Assembly: GCA_023386955.1 (NCBI GenBank)
Contig: JAEWIS010000039.1
Span: forward strand, 62,001-126,000
Length of the DNA: 64,000 bases
From: Bacillota bacterium
GTDB lineage: Bacteria; Bacillota; Bacilli; Paenibacillales; NBRC-103111
Reading direction: 5' to 3'
Under the pieces are notes generated by a model, which worked only from the letters and a program-made list of their open reading frames with translations, did no database searches and was not told where the DNA came from. Positions 1-9,051 of this stretch are shown piece after piece; within the stretch, counting starts at the first letter, position 1; the number at the start of each line of letters is the position of its first letter. A program made the position numbers and the translations under genes.

Positions 1-327
1 ATTGTAATGATCTACAATGAGCCAATCACAAGTGGATTGGGTATGCTCCACTGCCGCTTCAATGGTAACGGCTATGTCCTCTTGATCATAAGGTTGTGCC
101 TTTAAATCCAAAGGAATAGCACTTGTGATTGGATAAACCCGATAACCTCTTTGCTTGATATAATTGCAAGCGTTTCCTTCCAATAAGCGGCAGACAAAAA
201 CGACTTCTTTCCCATAGCTTTGCAGCTCATCAGCCAACGTTAAACACCGCATCACATGGCCGCTTCCGATCAAGGAGGAGGCATCTGTCCGGATAACCAC
301 TCTTCCCTTATGTTGATGTGTCCCCAC
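1..327 (-). CDS. pseG: PseG-like UDP-sugar hydrolase, partial (3' end outside window)
   Basis: The N-terminal 109 codons are present and the gene runs off the left edge. The opening stretch IRTDASSLIGSGHVMRC is the hallmark nucleotide-sugar-binding loop of PseG, which removes UDP from UDP-2,4-diacetamido-2,4,6-trideoxy-L-altrose in the CMP-pseudaminic acid pathway. The start is taken as GTG at 327 because GGGGGAGG lies 7 bases upstream; a TTG directly before it is the alternative. It follows the HAD gene by 26 bases, so it is probably in the same transcription unit. The family call is firm. The exact sugar isomer (pseudaminic or a relative) is inferred. Confidence 0.85.
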   Translation of the reverse strand, partial: MGTHQHKGRVVIRTDASSLIGSGHVMRCLTLADELQSYGKEVVFVCRLLEGNACNYIKQRGYRVYPITSAIPLDLKAQPYDQEDIAVTIEAAVEHTQSTCDWLIVDHYN

Positions 328-353
328 CAAATGTCCTCCCCCTAAACCAGCTT

Positions 354-1028
354 CTACTCCGTCTCCCGGATCAACTGAGGCAATTCCATTAATGTTAGGA
401 TGGTCTTGTCTGCTTCAAACTCATCAGTCAGACTGAGGGCGCTGAAATTCCCTCTCCTCACTCTTACAGTACGGTATCCTAAAGGCTTAATCCCTACAAA
501 ATCTTTGTTGGGATTGTCACCAATATAATATACCTGCTCGGGAGAAACCTTCTCTATGCGGCGTATGATTTCAAAACAATGGGGTGACGGCTTTTCATTA
601 TGAATTCCGAATCTCCTGCTGATAAAACAACGGCGGATTTGCTCATGCTCATATAAACCAAGCGCCTCCAGTTTGCGTTGCTGGACATGCTTGTTCCCAT
701 CTGTGACAATGTACATCGGTTGCCCCCCCAATGACTGGAGGCAGGTTGCTGCATCAGGATAAAGCTGTATAGTAGGGGTATGGGTACGATAAACAGATAA
801 ACAGCGGCTGATTTCCTTTTTGCTCAACACACCGAATTTGCTAAGCACGCTGTCAAAAACCTGCCCACGTCCTGAAAGTTCGAGCGCCTCCAGCATCAAA
901 TGATAGGAATGATCCTCATTTATCCCATAAACATCTTTTAAATAGCGGGAAACTGCCCGAAAACCACTCCGTACGAAGGTTATTTCTTCGTATAGAGTAT
1001 CGTCCAAGTCAAACACAATTACAGGCAT
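354..1028 (-). CDS. HAD-superfamily hydrolase
   Basis: A 224-residue HAD phosphatase-type protein. Motif I is DLDDT at residues 7-11, a VTDG motif II lies near the middle, and YIGDNPNKDF gives motif IV. The cap is small and helical, as in HAD subfamily IA. Its start overlaps the 3' end of the ATP-grasp gene by 10 bases and has the ribosome site GGAGG, so the two are probably translationally coupled. In this setting it may dephosphorylate a sugar-phosphate intermediate or a product of the ATP-grasp enzyme. The substrate cannot be read from sequence. No signal peptide or membrane segment is visible. Confidence 0.8.
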   Translation of the reverse strand: MPVIVFDLDDTLYEEITFVRSGFRAVSRYLKDVYGINEDHSYHLMLEALELSGRGQVFDSVLSKFGVLSKKEISRCLSVYRTHTPTIQLYPDAATCLQSLGGQPMYIVTDGNKHVQQRKLEALGLYEHEQIRRCFISRRFGIHNEKPSPHCFEIIRRIEKVSPEQVYYIGDNPNKDFVGIKPLGYRTVRVRRGNFSALSLTDEFEADKTILTLMELPQLIRETE

Positions 1029-2014
1029 ATAATTTTATCCTCCGCAAAACGCACCAAACGAAGCTCCTGCTCCTTCCGGATGAACGGCATTTCCTCAAGC
1101 CCTGCTCCTTCGCATTCCTGCAAAAACCAATAAAAGCTGTCCAGGCCCGCTTCAAGGCCTAAGACGGAGGCTCCTCCAAATCGCCCGTTGCATTCTATAA
1201 GATGAAGGTTGCCTGAATCATCTTCTATGGCCTGAATTACCGCATGCCCATATAGGCCCAACACTTCCACTAGAGCTGAACAGAGTGTCTCCAACTGGGG
1301 ATGCTTGACTGTGGTCGTAATTTGCGACTCTCCGGAAACAACCAGATCCCGGGTACGGGCTACGGTTCCTTTGGCAACTCCCTTACGGTCAACATAAACA
1401 TCCACACTATATTCTTTTCCGGTTACAAAGGGCTGAATTACCGGGTGCTTTAATCCGGCCGCGTGGGCATAGGCCTCCGAATGCCCAAGCTTTAGTCCAA
1501 TTTGATTCGCTCCTGCGCCATAACGCTCCTTGACCACAAAGGACTGATAATTCTGCAGTTCCTCCATATGAAGAACTGTAGGGATAACAGGAAACCCGCG
1601 TTTGGCTAATACATGATAAAACTCTAATTTATCCAATGTAGGTCGTACCGCTGCGGGAGATGAAACCATCACCTGAATCCCCTGCTCCTGCAACAAATCA
1701 CGGCAATCTGCAAAAAATGACAGCTCCCCATCCCGTGAGGGAATGATAGCTTTGATTCCATGCTCCAGGCAGTATTCAATAAGGCTCCCTGCCGTGAGTT
1801 CACTCAATCTTGGCATATGCCAAAAGTGATCTACAAAGTATCGTCCGATACAAGCCTCGTTCACGTCTCCGCCGTACAGATGCCCATTATTATTCCATCT
1901 GTTCAGAGCGTACCGTACAGCCTTCAGCATAGGGACCTTCTTGGATATGCTCGTCACCAAAACATTTCCTTGAGAGGACTTGAATGCATCTGCGTCATTC
2001 GATTGAAGCATCAT
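1019..2014 (-). CDS. ATP-grasp family ligase
   Basis: A 331-residue protein with a PreATP-grasp-like N-terminal part (about 15-115), then an ATP-grasp domain. Visible ATP-grasp elements are LDKLEFYHVL, VVKERYGAGANQIG (the ATP-clamping lysine and glycine loop) and a late HLIECNGRFGG (metal-binding Glu/Asn). It resembles carbamoyl-phosphate-synthase-large-chain-like proteins that sit in polysaccharide clusters. The expected chemistry is ATP-driven amide or peptide bond formation on a carboxylate through an acyl phosphate. The start has AAAGGAG a few bases upstream; Met2 is equally possible. It is paired with the overlapping HAD gene. The substrate is unknown, but it could add an amino-acyl decoration to the flagellar sugar. 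Confidence 0.75.
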   Translation of the reverse strand: MMLQSNDADAFKSSQGNVLVTSISKKVPMLKAVRYALNRWNNNGHLYGGDVNEACIGRYFVDHFWHMPRLSELTAGSLIEYCLEHGIKAIIPSRDGELSFFADCRDLLQEQGIQVMVSSPAAVRPTLDKLEFYHVLAKRGFPVIPTVLHMEELQNYQSFVVKERYGAGANQIGLKLGHSEAYAHAAGLKHPVIQPFVTGKEYSVDVYVDRKGVAKGTVARTRDLVVSGESQITTTVKHPQLETLCSALVEVLGLYGHAVIQAIEDDSGNLHLIECNGRFGGASVLGLEAGLDSFYWFLQECEGAGLEEMPFIRKEQELRLVRFAEDKIICL

Positions 2015-2053
2015 AAGCTCCTTTGAGTTTAGCCATGGTAATTTGCTACCCGC

Positions 2054-2776
2054 TTAAATCACTGGCTTTTGCTTAATATGACCATTAATTGCAGCAATCT
2101 CGGGATGCTCCACCAAATAACGCACCACTTCCTTGGAAGAGATAGCGGTTCCGGGGAATTTGCCCGCAATTTCCTTCAGCATGTCGTAGTCCTCCGGAGT
2201 GTCTAATGTAATACGAAACTCCGGATGTCTCAGCAATTCAGGCAGCTTGTAAACATGTCTCTTGAATTGCCCGGCATGTTCATACGCATAGTAAGTCACA
2301 TGTTCCCTGTGGCGATCTTCATGTCCATGTAGATGGATATACTCCAGGGCTTCAAAAGAAATTATTTCACTCCATAACCCCCGTGCAGGCTCATGGTCAT
2401 GAACCACAATATCCCGCTGCTCCTGTTTCATGCATTCTATAATATCACGAATCATTTCATAGTCCACGAAAGGACAATCGCTGGTTACCCGGATAATGTA
2501 ATCAGGCTTTACCATTTTAGCACATTCATAATAACGGGAGAGCACATCATCCTGAGAGCCGCGGAAGCAAGATACTCCTCGCAGTTTACACCATTCAGCG
2601 ACTGCATCATCAGCGGGAAGAGTAGATGTTGCCACAATTACATCCGAAAGCTCTTCCACCATTCTGCAGCGCGAAACGGAGTAATCTAGAACCACTTTAT
2701 CTCCCAAAGGAAGCAAAATTTTACCTGGCAGTCTTGTGGAGCCCATTCGGGCTTGAATAATGACAACTGTTTTCAT
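2054..2776 (-). CDS. SpsF/PseF-like CMP-sugar cytidylyltransferase
   Basis: A 240-residue nucleotidyltransferase. It opens with IIQARMGSTRLPGKIL, the CTP-binding signature of the SpsF/CMP-NeuAc-synthetase-like family (CTP_transf_3), followed by VATSTLPADDAVAEWC, FRGSQDDVLSRYYEC and an RVTSDCPFVD metal site. Proteins of this type activate nonulosonic acids such as pseudaminic acid with CTP, forming the CMP-sugar used by Maf. Its position close to pseG, in the same run of genes as pseB, supports PseF as the role, but spore-coat SpsF proteins look the same, so I leave the symbol empty. The ribosome site is weak. Confidence 0.75.
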   Translation of the reverse strand: MKTVVIIQARMGSTRLPGKILLPLGDKVVLDYSVSRCRMVEELSDVIVATSTLPADDAVAEWCKLRGVSCFRGSQDDVLSRYYECAKMVKPDYIIRVTSDCPFVDYEMIRDIIECMKQEQRDIVVHDHEPARGLWSEIISFEALEYIHLHGHEDRHREHVTYYAYEHAGQFKRHVYKLPELLRHPEFRITLDTPEDYDMLKEIAGKFPGTAISSKEVVRYLVEHPEIAAINGHIKQKPVI

Positions 2777-2811
2777 TTCAGATCACACTCACATGACAAA
2801 ATATGTCGCCT

Positions 2812-3876
2812 CTAAATCGCTTTGTTCATTAGTATACTCACGGTCTGCCTAATACCTTGCTCCATAGAAAATAACGCCTGCCAACCCAATCCCTCCAGCT
2901 TCGAAGCATTCAATACCGATCTGGAAACTGTTGAATAACCGGAAGGGGCTGGTGCAGCGATGGGTTCGACAACAATCTTCCGGCCACAAGCATCGGCAAT
3001 TAATTCAGCCATACTGCGGATGGTTATGATGCTGTCCTTGTTTGCTATATTATATGCTTGTCCAGAAGCACCTGCTAATAGAATAGTTAGCAAAGCCGTT
3101 GCGCAATCCGCTACATAGCAGTAAGATCTTTCTTGCTTTCCTTCGCTTTTCATAATGATATCCTTGCCGCTTAAAGCCTGAAGTAAAAATTGGGCATAAG
3201 CCCGGTTATCGTTCAAACTAGCAGTGGGTCCATAAACATGGCAAGGTCTTGCTACAACCGTATCAAGTTGGAATTGGGCGCCGTAGCTTACACACAAGGT
3301 CTCTGCCGCCCGTTTGCTGGAGGGGTAACATGCTCTCGGATTCATAGTGTCCACATAACCGCTGTATTGTTCCGTGAAATCCCTGCCATCGCCCTCTCCA
3401 TATACTTCACCAGATGAAATATACAAGATTCTTCCGGCTCTTCCCTGCCGCGCATGCTCCAGCATATTTCGAGCGCCAATTAAATTGGCTGCCATCACTC
3501 CTGCCGGTTCAGAGGAAAAAGCTTGAGGAAATGAATTCCCTGCCCCACATATCACATAATCGAACAGGTATGTTGTCGGAAGCTGATTAATAATATCATG
3601 CTCAATAAATATGAAGGATTCCTTACCAAAATGCTCGGGGAACCGTTCTCTAGCTCTCTCCTCGCTTCGGCCCAATGCATATATCCTCATTTTGCGGGAC
3701 ATCTTTTGGTTTCGGTACATAAGCAAATCGATTAGATACGAACCAATTAATCCCGTTGCTCCTGCAATCAATACGCTTTTTCCTTCGAGTTGCTCCCATT
3801 GTAATTTGCTTTCGGAAACCCTATGGAGCTCTTCCGCATACGTTTCATTTAGGTAAAGCACATTAGAGCCTACCAT
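2812..3876 (-). CDS. Extended-SDR NAD(P)-dependent epimerase/dehydratase
   Basis: A 354-residue extended short-chain dehydrogenase. The Rossmann glycine motif GATGLIG is at 39-45 and the catalytic Tyr184-x3-Lys188 is seen in YPSSK, with SSGEVYG upstream and RPCHVYGP in the substrate part. It has about 30 more N-terminal residues than usual. It resembles UDP-glucuronate decarboxylase and UDP-glucose epimerase relatives in capsule clusters. GAGGGAAGAG precedes the ATG. It lies 9 bases after the cytidylyltransferase gene, which recalls Bcs1/TarIJ-type pairs of cytidylyltransferase and reductase, but the extended SDR fold argues for a sugar-nucleotide substrate rather than ribulose phosphate. Confidence 0.75.
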   Translation of the reverse strand: MVGSNVLYLNETYAEELHRVSESKLQWEQLEGKSVLIAGATGLIGSYLIDLLMYRNQKMSRKMRIYALGRSEERARERFPEHFGKESFIFIEHDIINQLPTTYLFDYVICGAGNSFPQAFSSEPAGVMAANLIGARNMLEHARQGRAGRILYISSGEVYGEGDGRDFTEQYSGYVDTMNPRACYPSSKRAAETLCVSYGAQFQLDTVVARPCHVYGPTASLNDNRAYAQFLLQALSGKDIIMKSEGKQERSYCYVADCATALLTILLAGASGQAYNIANKDSIITIRSMAELIADACGRKIVVEPIAAPAPSGYSTVSRSVLNASKLEGLGWQALFSMEQGIRQTVSILMNKAI

Positions 3877-3885
3877 ACTCTTCCC

Positions 3886-4596
3886 TCATTTTAGCCAAAT
3901 ATCTTTTTTTGAATGAAGCAATGCCTTAAAAATTTCAATATCATCCGTAGTGGTGAGCTTAATATTTTTTTCTGAACCGGAGGAGAAGTAAACCTCTCTG
4001 CCCAGCTCAACCATTAATGTGCAGGAGGCAATCGAGTTAGTAATCCCCTTATCTAAAGCCTCCCGGTGTATTTCGCCCAATTCTCCAATTCGAAATCCCT
4101 GAGGCGTTTGGGTTCTTACCAATTCATGTCTGGGTATTGTCTCAAGGGAGGAAATGCTGTTATCAGTCCGGAGCATGGCCTCGGCACAGCCGATGCACGC
4201 TGTAGCATTACCGAATTTGCGTGTTGTTGCAATACAGTCCGAAATAATTTCCAAAGAAACCATGGGTCTGATTGCATCATGAATAAGAACTGTATCCTCA
4301 TGGGCATAATGGCGCTCTAATTCTACAATTCCGTTTCTGATAGAACTTTGGCCGTTATCTCCTCCGGGAATAATCCACTTCAGCTTATTAATATTGAACT
4401 GTCTGGCGTAAGCCGATAAGATCTCCTGCCATCCTTCCAGACAAACCACTGCAATCGCATGAATATCAGGATGCTGCTGAAACCTTTCCAGCGTGTAAAT
4501 AATAACTGGCTTGTCATAGACATTAATAAACTGTTTGGGAATATCCTGACTCATTCTGACGCCGCTTCCGCCGGCAATAATAAGAGCGATATTCAT
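3886..4596 (-). CDS. IspD/TarI-like cytidylyltransferase
   Basis: A 236-residue GT-A-type cytidylyltransferase with the signature AGGSGVRM followed by PKQF near the N-terminus, VLIHDAIRP in the middle and RTQTPQGF in the last third. These are shared by IspD (MEP pathway) and TarI/Bcs1 (ribitol-5-P). I chose ATG at 4596 because AGGGGAG lies 5 bases upstream; an earlier in-frame start would overlap more of the previous gene. This start lies inside the 3' end of the phosphatase-superfamily gene (stop at 4607-4609). The setting, between a phosphotransferase-like protein and an SDR, favours making a CDP-alditol for glycan decoration over isoprenoid synthesis. Confidence 0.7.
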   Translation of the reverse strand: MNIALIIAGGSGVRMSQDIPKQFINVYDKPVIIYTLERFQQHPDIHAIAVVCLEGWQEILSAYARQFNINKLKWIIPGGDNGQSSIRNGIVELERHYAHEDTVLIHDAIRPMVSLEIISDCIATTRKFGNATACIGCAEAMLRTDNSISSLETIPRHELVRTQTPQGFRIGELGEIHREALDKGITNSIASCTLMVELGREVYFSSGSEKNIKLTTTDDIEIFKALLHSKKDIWLK

Positions 4597-4606
4597 GGGC
4601 ACTCCC

Positions 4607-6622
4607 CTAATCCTCAATAAAACCCCTTGGTCTTATCTTGGAGAAATTGTTCATATCAAACAGGTTTTTTTCTTCGCAGTCAATGCGGGAATGCTTGGCT
4701 TGAATTCTCTCCATCAGCTTCCGGCGATAGCTCTTGTAATTTCTTATAAAATCATACAGCTGCTCATCGGTCATGATAATGCTTCTAAAATGCCCCCGCC
4801 AAGCCCCACGATTGTCGAATGCAATTATATCCCCATTATCATCTATTCGGAAGAAGCTTAGTATATTGTTATAGGACAAAGGATCAATTTTATTGAAGAA
4901 AAAATCCATGCCCCGGCTGCTTACTACCATACTGTAGCGCTGGCCCACAATCCCATACGCTTTATTCTTTTGCTCACGTTGCTTAAAGTGGTGCAGCTTT
5001 ATCATTTCCAGTGAATCAATTTTATCGTTTTCCCTTTGATTGGCAAACAGCCTCTGAGAGTAGACGAATTCGTTACTTTTTTCAAAAATATTAATTCCGC
5101 CATATTCAAAACTTTCTGAATGGGGAATACCAAGGATAAACAAGAGAGTAGGTTTTAAATCAATCAAGCTTACCGGTTCTTCCCATAATAAAGGTTCTAT
5201 CGAAGACGAATAGAGGAAGGCGGGGGTCTCGATAACATTAGTGTAAGGCTCGATGGTATGAGAAAATCCGTCATTCATGGCTCTTGTCCATTTGTCATCT
5301 CCATGATCGCCGTACCCCGCAATTATGGTATTGTCCATTAGTTTATGCTTTTTCAGGCAATCCAGGGTTCTCTGGATAGTCATATCCAAAGAAGTATAGG
5401 AGATATCCATACGCTCATCAAAAGATATGCAGGTTTCCGTCTCCTCGTTTCTTTGACCTGAGTGAGTCAGCAGATTCCAAATATGCAGAGCAAAAGGCTT
5501 ATCCTTATTACCTTCAATAAAGGTTTCGATTTTATCTAAAAATTGATCGAAATTGTTATCCCACTGATACGGATTCTTTTCCAGATTCCAGACGTTATGG
5601 CTGTTGACCTCTTCTGTATCTGGAAAAAAATTATAACCGATACCAAGCGTGCTATACCCTTCCCGGTCAAGTATATGATATAAATTCTCCCCGTATTTAG
5701 CCTTTACTGACATTTCATGGAAATGAGTAAAGCTGTCCAGCTCGAAATCATTTCCGTACAAGAAGTAGGTAAGTGCCATGGCTGAGGAGGTGGCTGAGGA
5801 GTAGAATTTCTCCAATTGAATGGATTGACTCATTAGGGCATTCAGGTGCTCAAAACGAGAGCGGTGGTTACGGTATATCTCATTGGACAAACTTTCTAAA
5901 TGAAATACGATCAAATTCTTGGGGCGTTCTTTTTCTTGAACAAGTCTCGCGGCAGCCGCTTGCTTCCTTTGCTTAAAATGGCGATTTCTAGCCTTAAATT
6001 CTCCCCGAAGGGTTTGTTTCTGAACAGCAGTTTTATTATCACCATTTAACAGATCCACAATTTGATCTAAAAGTTCATTTGGGAAACTATCCGCATTTAT
6101 CGCTTTTTTGAATAATTTAAAGACAAGTGGATCAAAAGAATCTTCCCCCAAATCGGTAATGCGATTCATAAAATAAAGGTCCTTGGTTATCTCATACCGA
6201 AGAAGTTCAATAAACAGCTGCTGCGAATGAGCGGAATGAAGCCTATGATAACATTCTTTAAATTCATCCACATAGGGAAGCAGTCTTGTATATGCATAAG
6301 GAATGGAAAAAGCTATTTCACGAGCAGACGTTAATAATAAAATATCTTGTTTGCCGCATAGGGGATTAAATACAGTCTGGCAAAGTTTTCTGATCTCTGC
6401 ATACCCATCATCATTCAATATTTGCGCGTCTGTTACAATCTCAGCATTAATCTCGTGAATCAGTGATTCGATTTCAGGCTCTAGATCGGGACTGTAAACA
6501 GTATTTACGGAACAATTTTTCATCTTCTCCTGAAAGACTTCGAGAGTAAGGTACTCTCCTGCAGGATTACGAATTACTTGGAGGGTCCAATTATGCATGA
6601 GTTTCACCAGCTTTCCAACCAT
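4607..6622 (-). CDS. Alkaline-phosphatase/sulfatase-superfamily protein, soluble
   Basis: A 671-residue protein. Residues 1-220 are a helical region of unknown type. From about 235 a sulfatase/phosphoglycerol-transferase fold appears: LIVFHLESLS (metal-binding acid), SSATSSAMALTYFL with the likely Ser/Thr nucleophile, HIWNLLTHSG, and IIAGYGDHGDD as the C-terminal metal site. LTA synthases and OpgB share this fold but are membrane-anchored, while no membrane helix or signal peptide is visible here, so it should act in the cytoplasm. Its next gene is a cytidylyltransferase, suggesting phospho-alditol transfer to the glycan. The start is uncertain: no good ribosome site precedes Met1, and Met9 is a candidate. 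Confidence 0.65.
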   Translation of the reverse strand: MVGKLVKLMHNWTLQVIRNPAGEYLTLEVFQEKMKNCSVNTVYSPDLEPEIESLIHEINAEIVTDAQILNDDGYAEIRKLCQTVFNPLCGKQDILLLTSAREIAFSIPYAYTRLLPYVDEFKECYHRLHSAHSQQLFIELLRYEITKDLYFMNRITDLGEDSFDPLVFKLFKKAINADSFPNELLDQIVDLLNGDNKTAVQKQTLRGEFKARNRHFKQRKQAAAARLVQEKERPKNLIVFHLESLSNEIYRNHRSRFEHLNALMSQSIQLEKFYSSATSSAMALTYFLYGNDFELDSFTHFHEMSVKAKYGENLYHILDREGYSTLGIGYNFFPDTEEVNSHNVWNLEKNPYQWDNNFDQFLDKIETFIEGNKDKPFALHIWNLLTHSGQRNEETETCISFDERMDISYTSLDMTIQRTLDCLKKHKLMDNTIIAGYGDHGDDKWTRAMNDGFSHTIEPYTNVIETPAFLYSSSIEPLLWEEPVSLIDLKPTLLFILGIPHSESFEYGGINIFEKSNEFVYSQRLFANQRENDKIDSLEMIKLHHFKQREQKNKAYGIVGQRYSMVVSSRGMDFFFNKIDPLSYNNILSFFRIDDNGDIIAFDNRGAWRGHFRSIIMTDEQLYDFIRNYKSYRRKLMERIQAKHSRIDCEEKNLFDMNNFSKIRPRGFIED

Positions 6623-6640
6623 TCTTGATTTAACAGTCCA

Positions 6641-9040
6641 TTAATCGGGTTTATATATGATAGGGTGTATGCCCGTGCTCTGGTAGCTGCGCAGTATTCC
6701 AGCTTCTATCTCATTCGCAAAGGCAAAGGAAGCTACTGCATATACATGACAACCCGAAGCTATTGCCTGCTGGAGCGACATAACCGGTAGATCGCTTACG
6801 ACTGTGCCCTGTAACGATTCTTTACTTTCCACAAATCCCTTTACAGTGCACGAATACATACGGGCTACTGCTGCGAATGCTTGCCCAGCTTCTCCCGCTC
6901 CATAAACAAAATACTCCTGGCTTCCCTGCTTCAGTATCTCCTGAATAAACCGGCTGAAAACAACCATATAATTTTGAGAGTCAGCCACTGTCACAAATTT
7001 GTTATATAAAAACATGGGCTCCGTTTGAACAACAGCACCGGCAGGCCAGCAAACCTGTCCATTGCGGTAATGCCGCAATGTCCAGCTTAGAAATCGCTCA
7101 GGCCCCATCTGTCCAACCAACTCCTTAGAGGATGCGTCCACAACAGGATACGCAGCCTCACTCCCAAAGTTATCCTCCGTATTTAGCGATCCTAAATTCA
7201 TGGCCTCACCTGGGCTAGGGAAGTCTATTGCCCGATGAATAACCTGGAGCAGCTCTTTTCGGAACATGGCATCCCATACAACTATATTGCTGGTTCCACC
7301 CATAAAACCATAATAAGTATCCTGAAAGGAAAGGATCCCCTTCTGACACTGGCGCTTTTTTTCTAAGTCCACACGGGCGGGGCTGCAATCCGAAAATACG
7401 GGATGTATTCCTTGTTCTGTCTCTTCATACCCCATTGTCGAGCAATCGTCATCCATGAGAAGCTGCTCGAAAATATCCGGTGTTCGAAGAATGGTTCTCA
7501 CATAGGAGGGGAATTCGCCTGTATTCCCGACAAATCCCCTGATATCATAACCACTGAGCAGGAATGATTTAATTTTCTCCGTTCCAATTGCAAGGAAATG
7601 CGTAACTTCAGCTGTAATATTGCCACAGTCAATGGTGTCACTGATAGACTTCTGCATGGTTCCCTGGAACCCAAGATCTACCGTGGCCCACTTCCCGGCT
7701 GATGATAAACCTACAACGGAATCCAAATACTTTAGTAGTTGCTGGCGTTTTACAAGTATCAAGGCATTGATCTGGTGGCAAATACTTGTGTCGATTAGAA
7801 AATCAATTAGGCATTCCTTCAGTGTAGCTCCATTGCAGTCTACTGATGCACTATCGGTTGAAAGAATCTCTGTATAAGGCTCCCATTGATCAGAGATAGG
7901 CAATTCCAACATGCGGAATATATCACCAATACGAACATTTCTTCGGTTTACTAGAGCGGTCGCATGCTCTTTTGACCATCCAGATAAACCAGCCAAAAAA
8001 GTGGATTGACGTGAGACGTATAAGGGTTCCACCCGGAGAGCACCCCTTCTCCATCTGGAAGCATTGCTTAACAGTTTGCTTAGAAATCTTCCTTCCCTCA
8101 TCAGAGGATAAACAGCTTCAATTTGCTCTTGCTCACATTGCTGAAGAACCCAATCGGCAAAAAAACCAAAAAAAGGCCCGAGAACCTCCGCGCCAAAACG
8201 GTACCAAAAATCGGACTGCTTCCCTCTTCCTCCAAGTGAAGCTGCCGTCTTCCTAAGAGTGGAAAGTTGGGGGATAAGCTCATGGTGCCTAAGTTGCTCC
8301 CAAGCGTAGACACTATCCGCGTGATCAGAAACAATCTGGTAGTGCAACGCGTGTATGCCCTTAGACAATGGAGACCTCACATCTGCTTGAAGCTTGTCCC
8401 CGACATGAATTATTTTATGAGCTGGAACATGACCGTACTGGGAAAGGAGAACATCAAACAGATAGCCGGTAGACTTGTCTCCCCCCTGTTCTCCTGAAAC
8501 AAGGGTCAAATCAATCCATTCTTCAGAAAGGCCCAGTTTCCTGAGAATTCTCCATAATTGACCTACAGACAAATACATGTCGGACACAAAAACTATCTTA
8601 GATCCGTTGGTAATACAATTATTAATAAGAGACACCATACTTAAATTCAAATAACACAGTTTCTCTTCCGTAGCAATCTCCACTTCCATCAGCTCATGAA
8701 CATGTGATTTACCGAATCGCTCCGGCATCTGTGCGTAAATTTCCTCCAGAGTAATTTCGCTGTGATTACGAGTCGAACGAGAAACCGTACGAGCTTTCGC
8801 TTCAGCCGCGATGCGGACCTGTTGAAATTCAAAGGGCTGAATACACATAGAAAGTATATTTAGTCGCTGTGCTTCTTTACAAACCTCCTGAAAAACATCA
8901 ATCGGCTTCCCACATGCACGAAATAACACGGTATCAAACAAATCTAGGCTAATGACCTCATAACTGGCCCAATCAATAGTAGAAAGATATACATCAGATT
9001 CCCATAGACCGTCGCTGCACATGTTCAATGAGCTCACCAT
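6641..9040 (-). CDS. HAD-domain glycan biosynthesis protein with C-terminal Rossmann module
   Basis: A 799-residue multidomain protein. The N-terminal 30-240 is HAD-like: DLFDT (motif I), VFVSDMYLS (motif II), the lysine in GGDKSTGYLFD and HVGDKLQADV (motif IV), as in the large HAD proteins of capsule clusters. Residues about 270-620 have no family I can name (contains VYPLMREGRFLSKLL and VDLGFQGTMQKS). The last 90 residues are the recurrent module FVYGAGEAGQAF ... VESKESL ... YAVASFAFANEIEAGIL. No membrane segment is visible. It may regulate or dephosphorylate intermediates of the flagellin glycan; function is inferred only from context. Confidence 0.65.
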   Translation of the reverse strand: MVSSLNMCSDGLWESDVYLSTIDWASYEVISLDLFDTVLFRACGKPIDVFQEVCKEAQRLNILSMCIQPFEFQQVRIAAEAKARTVSRSTRNHSEITLEEIYAQMPERFGKSHVHELMEVEIATEEKLCYLNLSMVSLINNCITNGSKIVFVSDMYLSVGQLWRILRKLGLSEEWIDLTLVSGEQGGDKSTGYLFDVLLSQYGHVPAHKIIHVGDKLQADVRSPLSKGIHALHYQIVSDHADSVYAWEQLRHHELIPQLSTLRKTAASLGGRGKQSDFWYRFGAEVLGPFFGFFADWVLQQCEQEQIEAVYPLMREGRFLSKLLSNASRWRRGALRVEPLYVSRQSTFLAGLSGWSKEHATALVNRRNVRIGDIFRMLELPISDQWEPYTEILSTDSASVDCNGATLKECLIDFLIDTSICHQINALILVKRQQLLKYLDSVVGLSSAGKWATVDLGFQGTMQKSISDTIDCGNITAEVTHFLAIGTEKIKSFLLSGYDIRGFVGNTGEFPSYVRTILRTPDIFEQLLMDDDCSTMGYEETEQGIHPVFSDCSPARVDLEKKRQCQKGILSFQDTYYGFMGGTSNIVVWDAMFRKELLQVIHRAIDFPSPGEAMNLGSLNTEDNFGSEAAYPVVDASSKELVGQMGPERFLSWTLRHYRNGQVCWPAGAVVQTEPMFLYNKFVTVADSQNYMVVFSRFIQEILKQGSQEYFVYGAGEAGQAFAAVARMYSCTVKGFVESKESLQGTVVSDLPVMSLQQAIASGCHVYAVASFAFANEIEAGILRSYQSTGIHPIIYKPD

Positions 9041-9051
9041 GCCTCGTCCAA

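Noticed and set aside
3886..4596. Annotation as IspD of the MEP isoprenoid pathway.
   Set aside because: The family signature is shared with TarI/Bcs1, and the setting in a flagellin glycan cluster far from other MEP genes makes housekeeping IspD unlikely.
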